Assembly: GCA_947463285.1 (NCBI GenBank)
Contig: CANHTV010000014.1
Coordinates: 1 to 20,782, forward strand
DNA from: Verrucomicrobiaceae bacterium
Lineage (GTDB): Bacteria; Verrucomicrobiota; Verrucomicrobiia; Verrucomicrobiales; Verrucomicrobiaceae
Length of the DNA stretch: 20,782 nucleotides
Direction of reading: 5' to 3'
Position 1 is the stretch's first letter. Each line of letters opens with the position of its first letter. The position numbers and the translations under genes were made by a program. A model generated the notes under the pieces. That model had not been told where the DNA came from, did no database searches, and was given only the letters and a program-made list of their open reading frames with translations. Positions 1 through 8,447 of the stretch are shown in pieces.

Positions 1-1347
1 GTGCGGAATCAGCATGAAATTCTGCACCGTCGTGCGGTGATGCATGGCGATGACGATCTCATGGATCAGCTCCGTGGCCTGGGGGCCGACACAGCTGGCA
101 CCGAGGATCTCGCCCGTCTTGGCCTGGGCGATCATTTTTACGAAGCCGTTCGTTTCACCCATGACCATGCTTTTCCCATGATCATTGAAGGGGTAGCTGG
201 CGGTGACAAAGGGGATATTCTGAGCTTTCAGCTCCGCTTCACTGGCACCGACCACCGCCACCTGAGGATGTGAAAAGACACCAAACAGCAGCAGCCGGTA
301 GTCCATCATCTCCGTGGCTGTTTCACCTCGCAACAGCCGTGCTGCATTGCGTGCAGCAATCTCCCCCTGCTGGATGGCGATGTGGACAACATCCAAGGGA
401 CTGCAAACATCCCCAGCCGAAAAGATGTGGGGTTGCGTGGTCTGCATCGTCGGCTGCACCTGGATCTTTTTTCCATCGAGCGAGACGCCTGCAGCATCGA
501 GCTGCAAGCCCGCAGTGGCTGGCTCGCGCCCCATTGCGAGCAGGATTTCATCGACATCCAGCTGACGTGCCTCGCCACCGTGGAGATAGTCCAGCCGCTT
601 GCCGTTTTCATGCTGACTGACACGCTGAATCTGGGTACCCAGATGACAGGTAATGCCGCGCTGGATGTAGGCTTTTTCGATCACCGCACTGCACTCAGGA
701 TCGGTGCCGGTGAGGAACTGGGCACTGCGCTGGATCAGCGTCACCTGTCTGCCCATGGCCTCCAGATAATGCGCCATCTCCAAGGCGATAGCCCCACCAC
801 CGAGCACAGCGAAGCGTTGCGGGAGCTCGGCAGCATCGAGGATGTCATCACTGGTCCAAAACCCCGTTTCAGCCAGACCTGCAATCGGAGGCACACTGGC
901 CAAAGAACCTGTCGTTAGGCAAAAGCTGCGCGCAGTGACCTGAAATGAGGCACTGCCATCGCGCGGCAGGATTTCCAGCGTGTGCGCATCGACAAAGGCG
1001 GCGTGTCCACGATACAAAACGAAGCGCCCGTCCGTCAGCTGACCTTCACGATAGCCTGCAAAGTCGGCAATCAGCGCCCGCTTGCGATCTCGGATCACGG
1101 TCAGATCCACGCCTGATGACTGCACCTTCAGTCCAAACTCTGCGGCATGTCGGGTCGTGAGAGCCCTATCAGCTGACTCGATCAGCGTCTTGCTCGGCAT
1201 GCATCCACGCAATATACACAGGCCGCCGAGGTCAGCCGCGCCATCGACGACGGCCACGCGCAGGCCTTCGCCATGAGCCGTGCGTGCGGCGGCATAACCG
1301 GCACTGCCGCCGCCGATGATGATGAAATCGAAATGGGTGTCACTCAT
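1..1347 (-). CDS. FAD-dependent pyridine nucleotide-disulfide oxidoreductase (MerA/Lpd-like), C-terminus cut by window
   Basis: Reading from ATG at 1347 leftwards the frame stays open for 449 codons to the window edge. The protein begins with an FAD-binding Rossmann motif (GGGSAG, residues 12-17), followed by a redox-active CxxxxC pair in GGLCILRGCMPSK (Cys44, Cys49). A second Rossmann motif (GGGAIALE) lies near residue 185 and a second FAD motif (SAGDV) near 312. The C-terminal dimerisation domain has begun (FSHPQVAVVG), but the usual histidine-containing end of the family lies beyond the window, so about 10-15 residues are missing. After the NAD(P) motif strand 2 ends in Gln-Arg-Ser, not the acidic residue of NAD-specific lipoamide dehydrogenases, which hints at NADPH. 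There is no N-terminal metal-binding domain. The substrate is not determined; mercuric reductase-like, soluble pyridine transhydrogenase-like or lipoamide dehydrogenase-like roles are all possible. It is divergent from the gene at 1450, and no Shine-Dalgarno sequence is evident. Confidence 0.9.
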   Translation of the reverse strand, partial: MSDTHFDFIIIGGGSAGYAAARTAHGEGLRVAVVDGAADLGGLCILRGCMPSKTLIESADRALTTRHAAEFGLKVQSSGVDLTVIRDRKRALIADFAGYREGQLTDGRFVLYRGHAAFVDAHTLEILPRDGSASFQVTARSFCLTTGSLASVPPIAGLAETGFWTSDDILDAAELPQRFAVLGGGAIALEMAHYLEAMGRQVTLIQRSAQFLTGTDPECSAVIEKAYIQRGITCHLGTQIQRVSQHENGKRLDYLHGGEARQLDVDEILLAMGREPATAGLQLDAAGVSLDGKKIQVQPTMQTTQPHIFSAGDVCSPLDVVHIAIQQGEIAARNAARLLRGETATEMMDYRLLLFGVFSHPQVAVVGASEAELKAQNIPFVTASYPFNDHGKSMVMGETNGFVKMIAQAKTGEILGASCVGPQATELIHEIVIAMHHRTTVQNFMLIPH

Positions 1348-1449
1348 GAGAGCTGACTTCAACGCTGCTCTGGTAGGAAGATCAAACGCCTTTTTGATTC
1401 AGCATGAATCGAAAGGAGGCCAGCAGAGGGTTCGTTCATCGCAGCCAAC

Positions 1450-4311
1450 ATGCGTTTTGCTCTTTATCTGCCTTTCCTCCTAGCTGCCGCCTCATCATCG
1501 GCTGTGGATTTTTCGACGGTGATCTATCCGCTGCTGCAACGCGCCTGCTTTGAGTGTCACGGTGCCGAGAATGATAAAGGCGGCCTGCGTTTGCATGCCG
1601 CATCGGGTCTAGCCAAAGCGGATCATCAGGAAATTCTGCGCCGAGTCTCCCTGCCCCGCTCCGACAAAGAAGCAATGCCAAAACGTGGCGACGCTTTGAC
1701 TCAAATGGAGATTCAAAACCTGCGCGACTGGATCGGTGCTGGAGCAATCTGGCCGGAGACGCTGAATACCCTGAAACACTGGAGCTATGTGCCGCCCAGA
1801 CGCCCCGAGCTGCCAGCGGTCACCGAGACGACCTGGCAGAAAAACCCGGTGGATCGCTTCATCATGGCCCGGCTGGAGAAGACCGGGATCGACCACTCAC
1901 CGGAAGCGGAACCTGCCGTGCTTTACCGTCGCCTTTCCCTCGATCTAACTGGTCTACCGCCCGCCATCGCCGATGTCGATGCTTTTATCAAAGCCTACAC
2001 AAAAGATGCAGATCAGTCGGTGCTAGCAGCGGCGGACAAACTATTGGCCTCGAAGGAGTTCGGCGTGCGCTGGGCCAGCCCTTGGTTGGATGCAGCCCGT
2101 TATGCAGACTCTCACGGGTTTCAGCGTGATGACCTGCGGCAGATCTGGGGCTTTCGCGACTGGGTGGTGGATGCGCTCAATGCCGACATGCCCTTTGATC
2201 GCTTCACCATCGAGCAGGTAGCGGGCGATCTTTTGCCCAAAGCGACACCACAGCAGATTATCGCCACCGGTTTTCACCGCTGCACCCCGACCAACGTCGA
2301 AGCAGGCTCCGAGCCAGAGGAAACACGGATCAATCAAGTCATCGACCGAGTAAACACCACCGGTGCCATCTGGCTGGGCAGTACCCTGGAATGCGCCCAG
2401 TGCCATAACCATAAGTATGATCCATTCAGCCAGCGGGATTATTACGGACTGCTGGCCTACTTTAACAACACCGAGCGGGAAGCCGAACGCACGAACCTCA
2501 AAACGCCCAGCAGCATCCAGTTCAAAGGTGTCCCGATGCCCTTGCCAAGCCCCGAGCTGGAAACCCAACGGCAGGCGTTGCAAGCTAAGATCAAGCAAGT
2601 AGATGCGCAGATTCAAAAGCTGACACCTCCATCAGCCAAACCCACTGCGGCATCTTCACAAGTCACTGCCTTAAAACCTCTCTCCTTCGAAAGTGAATCT
2701 GGTGCCGACAGCACGATCCTAGCCGATCAAAGCGTGCTGTTGAGCGGCGACCCACCGGACGAAGATGAATACAGCGTCTTGTATGAACTCCCCGCAGGTT
2801 CAACCATCAACGCCTTGATGGTTGAGGCTCTGAGTGATGACTCCCTGCCCGGCAAAGGCCCCGGTCGAGGGAATGCCGGACGGCCCAATTTTGTGCTCCA
2901 GCATCTGGAAGCCAAACTGACCTCAGCCAACGACAAAAACGTCGCCAGTCAGACACTGACTTTCCAAAGCGCGCAGGCCAGCTTCTCACAGTCCACTTTC
3001 CTCGTGACCAATCTCGCCGATGACAAACCCGAGACAGGCTGGGCCATCATGCCCCGCTTTGGCGAAAGCCACTGGGCAGCCCTGACCTTGAAGCAGCCGC
3101 TTCAGGTCACGGCTGGGACACAGCTGCAACTGCGCTTGGTACAGAAATTTGGTGGCGGGCGAGTCATCGGCAGACTGCGGGTCTCAGCCATTTCAGGGGA
3201 TGTGATCGCGGCTTTGCCCAAGGCCGAAAAGACCGAGGAGAAAGCAATTCACCCTCGCGTGGCCAAGCTTGAGCGCCAGCGCAGCACACTCAACAAACAA
3301 CTCGCCGAACTGAAACCCGCCACGACAGAGATCATGCGCGAGCTGCCTGAGCCACGGATGACCGGCATCTTCAAACGTGGTGTTTACACAGACGTCGGCG
3401 ACGCCGTAAAACCGGACACTCCAGCCATCATCCAAGTCAAAGCCAGCGCTGAGCCCAATCGTCTGAGTTTGGCGCGCTGGCTGGTTAATCGAGACAATCC
3501 TCTCACGGCCAGAGTGACGATCAATCGCTGGTGGGCCGAGCTGTTTGGCCGCGGCATCGTCGCTACCGTGGAGGACTTTGGCATCAAGGGAGCCACGCCC
3601 ACACATCCTGAACTCCTCGATTGGCTCGCCGTTGAGTTCATGGAGAGCGGCTGGAGCATGAAACAAGTGCTCAAGATCATCGTCACCTCACGCACCTACC
3701 GGCAGTCTTCCAACCATGGCACCTCATCCAAAGATCCAGAAAACACGCTGCACTGGCGTGGTCCACGGCATCGGATGGATGCGGAAGCGATCCGTGACAA
3801 CGCTCTCGCCATCGCCGGCCTGCTGAATTTGAAACAAGGAGGAGAACCCATCCGTCCGCCGCAGCCGGAAGGCCTCTGGGCCAAAGTCGGCGGGCAACAA
3901 TACAAGTATGAGGTCAGTCCAGGCACCGAACAGCATCGGCGTGGGCTTTATGTCGTGCTGAAGCGCGGGGCCCCCTATCCGAGTTTTGTCAATTTTGATG
4001 CCAGTGCCCGCATGGCTTGCGTGGTGAAACGCAGCCGCTCCAACACCCCACTGCAAGCACTCACGCTACTGAATGATCCCGTCTATGTGGAAGCTGCACA
4101 GGCCCTGGCCCAAAGAATCCTCCGCGAATCCAAAGACAGCGTGCCAGAGGCACGCATCCGTTATGGTTTTCGCTTGGCAATCGCGCGTGAGCCTCGCCCT
4201 CAGGAAATGGCCGTGCTGAAGAAACTTTTTGAGGCATCAAAAGCCGACAATGCTTGGTTTTCCATCGCCACCGCGCTTCTTAACCTAGATGAAACCATCA
4301 CCAAAGGCTAA
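1450..4311 (+). CDS. Secreted PSCyt1/DUF1549/DUF1553 (planctomycete-type cytochrome c) protein
   Basis: A protein of 953 residues with a short signal peptide (about residues 1-18, hydrophobic then SSSAVD). A PSCyt1 cytochrome-c-like domain follows, with heme motif CFECH (Cys33, Cys36, His37) and the typical phrase GAENDKGGLRLH. DUF1549 (PSCyt2) covers roughly residues 145-350 and contains a second CxxCH (Cys315, Cys318, His319, in CAQCHNHKYDPF). The middle (about 380-600) is poorly conserved and probably beta-rich. DUF1553 (PSD1) covers about 665-930, with RWLVNRDNPLTARVTINR and SNTPLQALTLLNDP. Such proteins are abundant in Planctomycetota and Verrucomicrobiota, are exported, and are usually paired with a DUF1501 gene; no partner is present here. 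Their biochemical role is not established; heme binding and a link to polysaccharide breakdown are inferences. The start is set by the signal peptide; an AAAGGAGG sequence at 1412-1419 is 30 bases upstream, too far for normal spacing. Confidence 0.92.
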   Translation: MRFALYLPFLLAAASSSAVDFSTVIYPLLQRACFECHGAENDKGGLRLHAASGLAKADHQEILRRVSLPRSDKEAMPKRGDALTQMEIQNLRDWIGAGAIWPETLNTLKHWSYVPPRRPELPAVTETTWQKNPVDRFIMARLEKTGIDHSPEAEPAVLYRRLSLDLTGLPPAIADVDAFIKAYTKDADQSVLAAADKLLASKEFGVRWASPWLDAARYADSHGFQRDDLRQIWGFRDWVVDALNADMPFDRFTIEQVAGDLLPKATPQQIIATGFHRCTPTNVEAGSEPEETRINQVIDRVNTTGAIWLGSTLECAQCHNHKYDPFSQRDYYGLLAYFNNTEREAERTNLKTPSSIQFKGVPMPLPSPELETQRQALQAKIKQVDAQIQKLTPPSAKPTAASSQVTALKPLSFESESGADSTILADQSVLLSGDPPDEDEYSVLYELPAGSTINALMVEALSDDSLPGKGPGRGNAGRPNFVLQHLEAKLTSANDKNVASQTLTFQSAQASFSQSTFLVTNLADDKPETGWAIMPRFGESHWAALTLKQPLQVTAGTQLQLRLVQKFGGGRVIGRLRVSAISGDVIAALPKAEKTEEKAIHPRVAKLERQRSTLNKQLAELKPATTEIMRELPEPRMTGIFKRGVYTDVGDAVKPDTPAIIQVKASAEPNRLSLARWLVNRDNPLTARVTINRWWAELFGRGIVATVEDFGIKGATPTHPELLDWLAVEFMESGWSMKQVLKIIVTSRTYRQSSNHGTSSKDPENTLHWRGPRHRMDAEAIRDNALAIAGLLNLKQGGEPIRPPQPEGLWAKVGGQQYKYEVSPGTEQHRRGLYVVLKRGAPYPSFVNFDASARMACVVKRSRSNTPLQALTLLNDPVYVEAAQALAQRILRESKDSVPEARIRYGFRLAIAREPRPQEMAVLKKLFEASKADNAWFSIATALLNLDETITKG

Positions 4312-4322
4312 TCTCGTAGCAG

Positions 4323-4336
4323 CGCCCGCAAGGGCG
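4323..4336 (+). other. Small GCAA-loop hairpin after the PSCyt1 gene
   Basis: CGCCC and GGGCG arms enclose a GCAA (GNRA) tetraloop 12 bases after the stop codon at 4311. There is no following U-run on the plus strand, so it is at best a weak or factor-dependent 3' end structure. Confidence 0.35.
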
Positions 4337-4350
4337 TGGGAAAGCCATCC

Positions 4351-4393
4351 AAAAACGAAAAAAGCCGAAGAGTGAACAAACGCTCTTCGGCTT
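4351..4393 (-). terminator. Intrinsic terminator of the bL9 gene
   Basis: A perfect 11-bp stem (AAGCCGAAGAG at 4362-4372 with CTCTTCGGCTT at 4383-4393) and a 10-base loop lie about 20 bases downstream of the bL9 stop. Read on the minus strand the stem is followed by a T-rich run. There is no T-run on the plus side, so it mainly serves the minus-strand gene. Confidence 0.85.
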
Positions 4394-4413
4394 CAAAGGG
4401 ATTGAGAAGGAAA

Positions 4414-4917
4414 TTAGTCCTCTGAGGAGTCAGCAGGCTCTTCGGTACCAGCATCGCCTTCGGAAGCGGTGACAGTGACCTTCAGGAAGCAGCTCACTTC
4501 ATTGTGAAGCTTCACTGGCACTTCGAAGGTACCGGTGTTCTTAATCGGTTTGTCGAGCTGGATCTGGTGACGGTCGATCTCGATGTTGCCAGCACTCTCG
4601 GCCACCGCTTTGGCGATGTCCATGGTCGTGACAGAACCGAAGGCTTTGCCGCCCTGGCCAGTCTGGAGAGTAAGCTTCAGCTTCAGCTTCTTCAGCTTGG
4701 CTGCGATTTTTTCAGCTTCCTGGAGTTCTTTGGATTCACGCTCAGCGCGCACAGCCTTCAGATGATTCAGGTGACGCAGGTTGCCAGCGGTCGCGTCAAA
4801 AGCCTTGCCCTGTGGGACGAGGAAGTTGCGCGCGAAGCCACGCTTCACATGCACGACATCAGCCTCGGCTCCGAGACCTTTAATTCTTTCTTTGAGGATA
4901 ACTTGAACGTTTGCCAT
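4414..4917 (-). CDS. rplI: Large ribosomal subunit protein bL9
   Basis: Encodes 167 residues starting MANVQVILKERIKGLG. The N-terminal domain carries the bL9 signature, with the Gly-rich and basic segment around residues 13-38 (VKRGFARNFLVPQGKA). A long Lys/Glu-rich connecting helix follows (about 50-85) and then the C-terminal domain (about 90-150). The protein binds 23S rRNA near the L1 stalk base. Typical bL9 is about 150 residues; the surplus is an acidic tail (EEPADSSED). The frame stays open upstream to 5127, but the conserved N-terminus fixes the start at 4917. The usual neighbours rpsF, ssb and rpsR are absent here, so the gene forms its own unit with a promoter at 4949-4976 and a terminator at 4351-4393. 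No clear Shine-Dalgarno sequence precedes the start. Confidence 0.97.
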   Translation of the reverse strand: MANVQVILKERIKGLGAEADVVHVKRGFARNFLVPQGKAFDATAGNLRHLNHLKAVRAERESKELQEAEKIAAKLKKLKLKLTLQTGQGGKAFGSVTTMDIAKAVAESAGNIEIDRHQIQLDKPIKNTGTFEVPVKLHNEVSCFLKVTVTASEGDAGTEEPADSSED

Positions 4918-4948
4918 AAACTGGGGGCTTTCTGGGGAAAGGGGGGCG

Positions 4949-4976
4949 AAAGTACACGCATCCCCCGCCCTGTCAA
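4949..4976 (-). promoter_or_regulatory. Probable sigma-70 promoter of the bL9 gene
   Basis: On the minus strand a perfect -35 box TTGACA (4971-4976) is followed after 16 bases by TACTTT (4949-4954) as a -10 candidate. This would give a leader of about 25 bases before the ATG at 4917. The -35 is exact and the -10 matches three of six consensus positions. Confidence 0.5.
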
Positions 4977-5083
4977 ATAATGCGATGAAATCCTTTTCGC
5001 TAGCGGGCAGAAAAATTGCGGCAACCCAGGACCTTAGCCAGAGGCCGGTTGCGGAAAAGTGACCGAAGCCCACTTTACAACCC

Positions 5084-5585
5084 ATGCCGTACTTGAAAAA
5101 ACCTTTCTCAGAATGCCTGCTGGCCAAATTGGATTCTTGGAAAGATGAGCCTCTGAGTTACAGGCCACCACTGAATCAGGGATTCATCGCGGATGACCAT
5201 GCGGTGCGGCTGGGTTTTGGAGAGGCGGTATGGGCCATGGCCTGTCAGGCTTTGGAGATCTGGCATATGTTTTCCGAATGGACGCAGCTGGCTAGGGTAG
5301 ATAAACAAGTGCAGCAGCCTAGGCAGACCGTGGCCCTGCGGCTTCTTGCGGGTGAATCCCTGTCGCATTCTTAGGCGTTGTTACTCGCCCAGCACGCATG
5401 GCTTTGTCTATGGCACGCTGCCGCAGCACGCCAAGTGCGGGGTGGATGACTCCGTGTGGTATGTGATCAGTGCCTTCTCTCACCCACGCCACTGGATGGC
5501 GTGGGCTGCCTTTCAGCTTGCGCGCTGGTGGCAGTTCGGATTTGTGACGGATTCTCAAGCCAGGATGAAACTTTGCTGCTCATGA
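5084..5585 (+). pseudogene. DUF1990-family gene, frameshifted
   Basis: Two adjacent frames together read as one DUF1990 (COG4762-type) protein. The first frame starts MPYLKKPFSECLLAKLDSW at 5084 and carries the domain's early part up to the end of QTVALRLL, then runs into a stop at about 5374. The second frame resumes from about 5346 with LRVNPCRI, then GFVYGTLPQHA and DDSVWYVISAFSHPRHWM, the most recognisable part of the family, and ends at TGA 5583-5585. One surplus base between about 5342 and 5352 explains the break. The segment between HAKCG and DDSVWY is also shorter than I expect for the family, suggesting a further small deletion. The family's function is unknown to me beyond a possible lipid or small-ligand-binding fold. 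The stop overlaps the next start as ATGA, so the two were once translationally coupled. Confidence 0.72.
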
Positions 5586-6506
5586 AATCAGATCATCAGC
5601 CGCTCACTTTGATGGATAAGGTGCTTGTGAACCTGTCTCAGTTTTTGTCATTCGTTCTCGTTCTACTAGGCGGCTCAATCTGGTGCCAGGAGCCCGAGAA
5701 GGAGGGCTGCATCAAATGGATGATTCTGTTTTACGTAGGCGTGCTGATGCCTTGGGGCAATAAGTTGATTTCAAAGCCGGCTTTCCACCATCAAGTCCTC
5801 ATGGCTTAAGGAGTTGCGACGCTTGGCGTTTTATCCTGCATGATCCGTCCTGCTGGCTTGGAAGCGGCTGGATTGGCCTACGAGTGACTCTTCATAACCA
5901 GTGGTCTCTGCGTTGGTTGACCGGTGGCAGGCTCGTCGTTTCCGGGAACTCAAAGTGTCGCAGGTCTGCTTGCTCGCTGCGCGTTTTTCCAGCCATCGGT
6001 GCCGCGTGGCTGGTGGCTCATCGCGTTGGGTGGGCCCTTGGGGCTTCAATCCACTGACCGTGCTGCTCACGGCGGCGCATTTTCATCATGCAAGCTTCAC
6101 GCTTCCGCTCATAGCCGGGCTGAATGCTCAGGCCGAACCCTGCCGATGGAACCTCCGCTCCTGCTACGCAATCCTGGCAGGCATGCCCTTGGTTGCCGTG
6201 GGCATCAACTGCACGCACTTGAGCTTAGCGCCTTGATTTGAGCCCATAGGCGTCGTGGTGCTTGTGGCGGGTGCCCTCGGCGTAGGGACGGCGCAGCTCC
6301 GGCGTGGTTTGGATGAAAACAGCTCTGGCTGGCTGCGCCTCGGCTTCGTGCTTTCTGGAGTTTCATTGCTCCTGGCCATGCTCATGGTTCTTGGCTTAGG
6401 CCTGCGTCTAATCCAACCCAAATGGGCGCTGCCGATGCCGCAAATATGGGCCATCCATGGCTCGCTGAATGCTTTTGGCTTCGGCCTCTGCGCACTCCTA
6501 AGCTAG
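5582..6506 (+). pseudogene. YndJ-like multi-pass membrane protein gene, broken by two frame changes and a stop
   Basis: The start ATG at 5582 overlaps the stop of the DUF1990 gene. The first frame gives 75 residues with two hydrophobic helices (LSFVLVLLGG, MILFYVGVLMPWG) and stops at 5807-5809. A second frame is open from about 5782 and contains FPAIGAAWLVAHRVGWAL at about 5986-6036. A third frame carries NPLTVLLTAAHFHHASFTLPLIAG from about 6048 and runs to TAG 6504-6506, interrupted by TGA at 6234-6236. After the stop it continues in the same frame with three hydrophobic stretches and ends IWAIHGSLNAFGFGLCALL. These motifs resemble the YndJ membrane-protein family. The total span of about 308 codons agrees with a single intact gene of that kind. 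The 75-residue piece could instead be a separate small membrane protein, which is less likely given the spacing. Substrate and function are unknown. Confidence 0.6.
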
Positions 6507-6736
6507 CACACGCTGGTAACTCGGTTTTGAAGATCAGCAAGCCGTAGCTGAAACCTCAGGCACTCAGCTTCGACTTCGCCGCCTGAGTCACGGCCTGATG
6601 CGTGAAGTTGCCGAGGTTTTTGTTTTCAGGATTAGGACTAATTCAGTTGGTCAACCCTTGTGCACTTTTTGCCACTAATGCCAAGTTAAGCAGTATTTCC
6701 TCAGCATAATATTGCTCTAAAAACAGGCCTTACAGT
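6507..6736. other. Intergenic stretch, no gene seen
   Basis: This lies between the end of the YndJ remnant and the terminator at 6738. On the minus strand a tail-like piece, NLGNFTHQAVTQAAKSKLSA then stop, can be read at about 6558-6620, possibly the end of a lost gene, but it has a stop just upstream and cannot be assigned. The second half is AT-rich. I see no convincing promoter or RNA gene. Confidence 0.4.
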
Positions 6737-6737
6737 A

Positions 6738-6770
6738 AAAACGGGCCGAGAGATGATCCCGGCCCGTTTT
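6738..6770. terminator. Bidirectional intrinsic terminator after the beta-propeller operon
   Basis: AAAACGGGCCG (6738-6748) pairs perfectly with CGGCCCGTTTT (6760-6770) around an 11-base loop. A-rich on one side and T-rich on the other, it can end transcription in both directions. It lies 30 bases beyond the stop of the minus-strand propeller gene at 6800, its most likely user. Confidence 0.85.
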
Positions 6771-6799
6771 ATTTTGATATGATTCGCTAGTGGCTCAAA

Positions 6800-8425
6800 T
6801 CACTCAGCACCTTCAACAGGCTTGGCGCCTTCTTTGAAGCAGTACAGGTGCGTGTGGGTGGTGATGTAGATGCAACCGTTGGCGGCGACGACGCTGCTCA
6901 GCAGCGGGGATGGGAACTCGATGGTCTTGAGTTCTTTGAGTTCCTTGCCTTCGGCGAGGATGAAGAGCTCGCCCTCTTCGTTACCGATCCAGACTTTGCC
7001 GTCAGCGACGAGTGGGCTGGCCCAGATGTGGCCTTTGGTGTCGAATTTCCAGTATTCCTTGCCGGTCTTGGCATCGAGGCAGAAGACGCGGCCAGTGTAG
7101 TCGGCGGTATAGACGAGGCCATCTTTCACCGCAGGGGTGGAGATGGAGCGCTCGATGCCTTTGAAGGTCCAGACGGCTTTGCCGGAGAGGTCGCCGGTTT
7201 GTTTTGGATCGATGCAGCTCAACATGCCGACGCCTTCGCCGTGCTCGGGGTCCTGGCCGATGTTCACATAGACGAGGCCGTCATGGAAGACAGTGGTGCC
7301 GATGATTTCGCTCGGGCCGTCGTATTCGACATACTTGATGGGCTCGCCAGCGGAGTTCTTGCGATACTCAGGTGGGTTGGCGTCGTAGCGCCAGAATTCT
7401 TTGAGGATGTCGAAGTCGTCCTTCTTCTCGGTTTCGGTGGCCATGGAGTAAACCCAGCCGTCGCCAGCGCCGAAGATGATTTGTTTTTTGCCATCGATCT
7501 CACCCAGAGTTGGGCTGGACCAGGAGCAGTGGAGAACACGCTCAGAGGCGACGTGATCCATCTCACCGAGCAGGGTGCCGTCTTCGGCGTTCAGCATGAT
7601 GAAGCTGGGAGCCTGTGGAGCAGGGATATTGGTGTGGGTCCAGTCCACGCCATTGCAGGTGGGGGCGAAGAGCTTGCCATCAATGATGAGCGGGTAGCCG
7701 GCGGTGGCGTTGTGCTGGAAGACGCCGAGTTCTTTGTACATGTCATACACCCACAGGATGTCTGCGTCAGTTTTGCCGGGCTCGACAGGGACGGGTTTGC
7801 CGTCTTTGTCAGGAGCTGCCATGAAGGCGGCCTCGTCCTGCATGCCTTGGTTGCCGTTGGACATGCCGTTGACGTCCATGCAGATGATCTGGCAGCGGTT
7901 GCCGGGGACGTAGGCTTTGTCACCGACGATGGTGGGGCTGGCGCAGACGCCGAGGTATTCCCAGTCGTTCACTTTGCCTGAACCCATCTTCGGGGAAACC
8001 ATCTGCCATTTGAACTGGCCGGTGTACTCATCGAAAACCATGACGATGCCGCGGTCGCCAATGTGCTTGTCGTTGCGGGGGGATTCGTTGTTCGTGCCGA
8101 CATAGACCTGACCGCTGGCGATCATGGGGGTGCCGTAGGTCTGGGAGCCTAGCTTGGCCACCCAGAGGCAGTTTTTGGTGGTGGACATGTCGATGTCTTC
8201 CGCGCCGGGGCCTTTGTTGGCTTCTTCGGCGTTTGGACGGAGGCGACCGGCGATCTTCGGCGCGGCTTTGGGGCCGTATTTTTTGCCGGGATCGATGTCC
8301 ATAGGCAGCCCCTTTTCAGAGGAGACCATGTTTCTACTCTGGCCGCCGCCCCATTCAGGAAGGTCGGCTGCATGGATGGAAGCGGCGCTGAGCAGCGCTA
8401 AGATGAGGGTGTTTTTTGGCTTCAT
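6800..8425 (-). CDS. Secreted PQQ-like beta-propeller protein (first of tandem pair, distal in operon)
   Basis: Encodes 541 residues starting MKPKNTLILALLSAASIHA, a clear signal peptide with cleavage expected near residue 19. The mature part begins with LPEWGGGQSRNMVSSEKGLP, the usual opening of verrucomicrobial and planctomycete PQQ-like propeller proteins. Repeated blades follow, with phrases such as GQVYVGTNNE, DGKLFAPT, DGLVYTADYTGRVFCLDAKTGKEYW and DGKVWIGNEEGELF. The fold resembles BamB and quinoprotein dehydrogenases, but I see no sign of a bound cofactor or catalytic residues, so an enzyme function should not be assumed. It lies 22 bases downstream of the second propeller gene (stop 8448) on the same strand and shares the terminator at 6738-6770, so the two are very probably co-transcribed. 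No Shine-Dalgarno is evident; the start is set by the signal peptide. Confidence 0.9.
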   Translation of the reverse strand: MKPKNTLILALLSAASIHAADLPEWGGGQSRNMVSSEKGLPMDIDPGKKYGPKAAPKIAGRLRPNAEEANKGPGAEDIDMSTTKNCLWVAKLGSQTYGTPMIASGQVYVGTNNESPRNDKHIGDRGIVMVFDEYTGQFKWQMVSPKMGSGKVNDWEYLGVCASPTIVGDKAYVPGNRCQIICMDVNGMSNGNQGMQDEAAFMAAPDKDGKPVPVEPGKTDADILWVYDMYKELGVFQHNATAGYPLIIDGKLFAPTCNGVDWTHTNIPAPQAPSFIMLNAEDGTLLGEMDHVASERVLHCSWSSPTLGEIDGKKQIIFGAGDGWVYSMATETEKKDDFDILKEFWRYDANPPEYRKNSAGEPIKYVEYDGPSEIIGTTVFHDGLVYVNIGQDPEHGEGVGMLSCIDPKQTGDLSGKAVWTFKGIERSISTPAVKDGLVYTADYTGRVFCLDAKTGKEYWKFDTKGHIWASPLVADGKVWIGNEEGELFILAEGKELKELKTIEFPSPLLSSVVAANGCIYITTHTHLYCFKEGAKPVEGAE

Positions 8426-8447
8426 TGGAAATGGGCTGGAGCGAAAG

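Noticed and set aside
382..918. Plus-strand frame of 178 codons near the left edge
   Set aside because: It lies opposite the complete Rossmann and disulfide motifs of the minus-strand oxidoreductase and has no recognisable domain.
4918..5127. N-terminal extension of bL9 by about 70 residues
   Set aside because: The conserved family start at 4917 and the promoter-like sequence at 4949-4976 lie inside the supposed extension.
6558..6630. Minus-strand fragment ending FTHQAVTQAAKSKLSA
   Set aside because: It looks like a protein C-terminus, but a stop codon lies just upstream and the piece is too short to assign.
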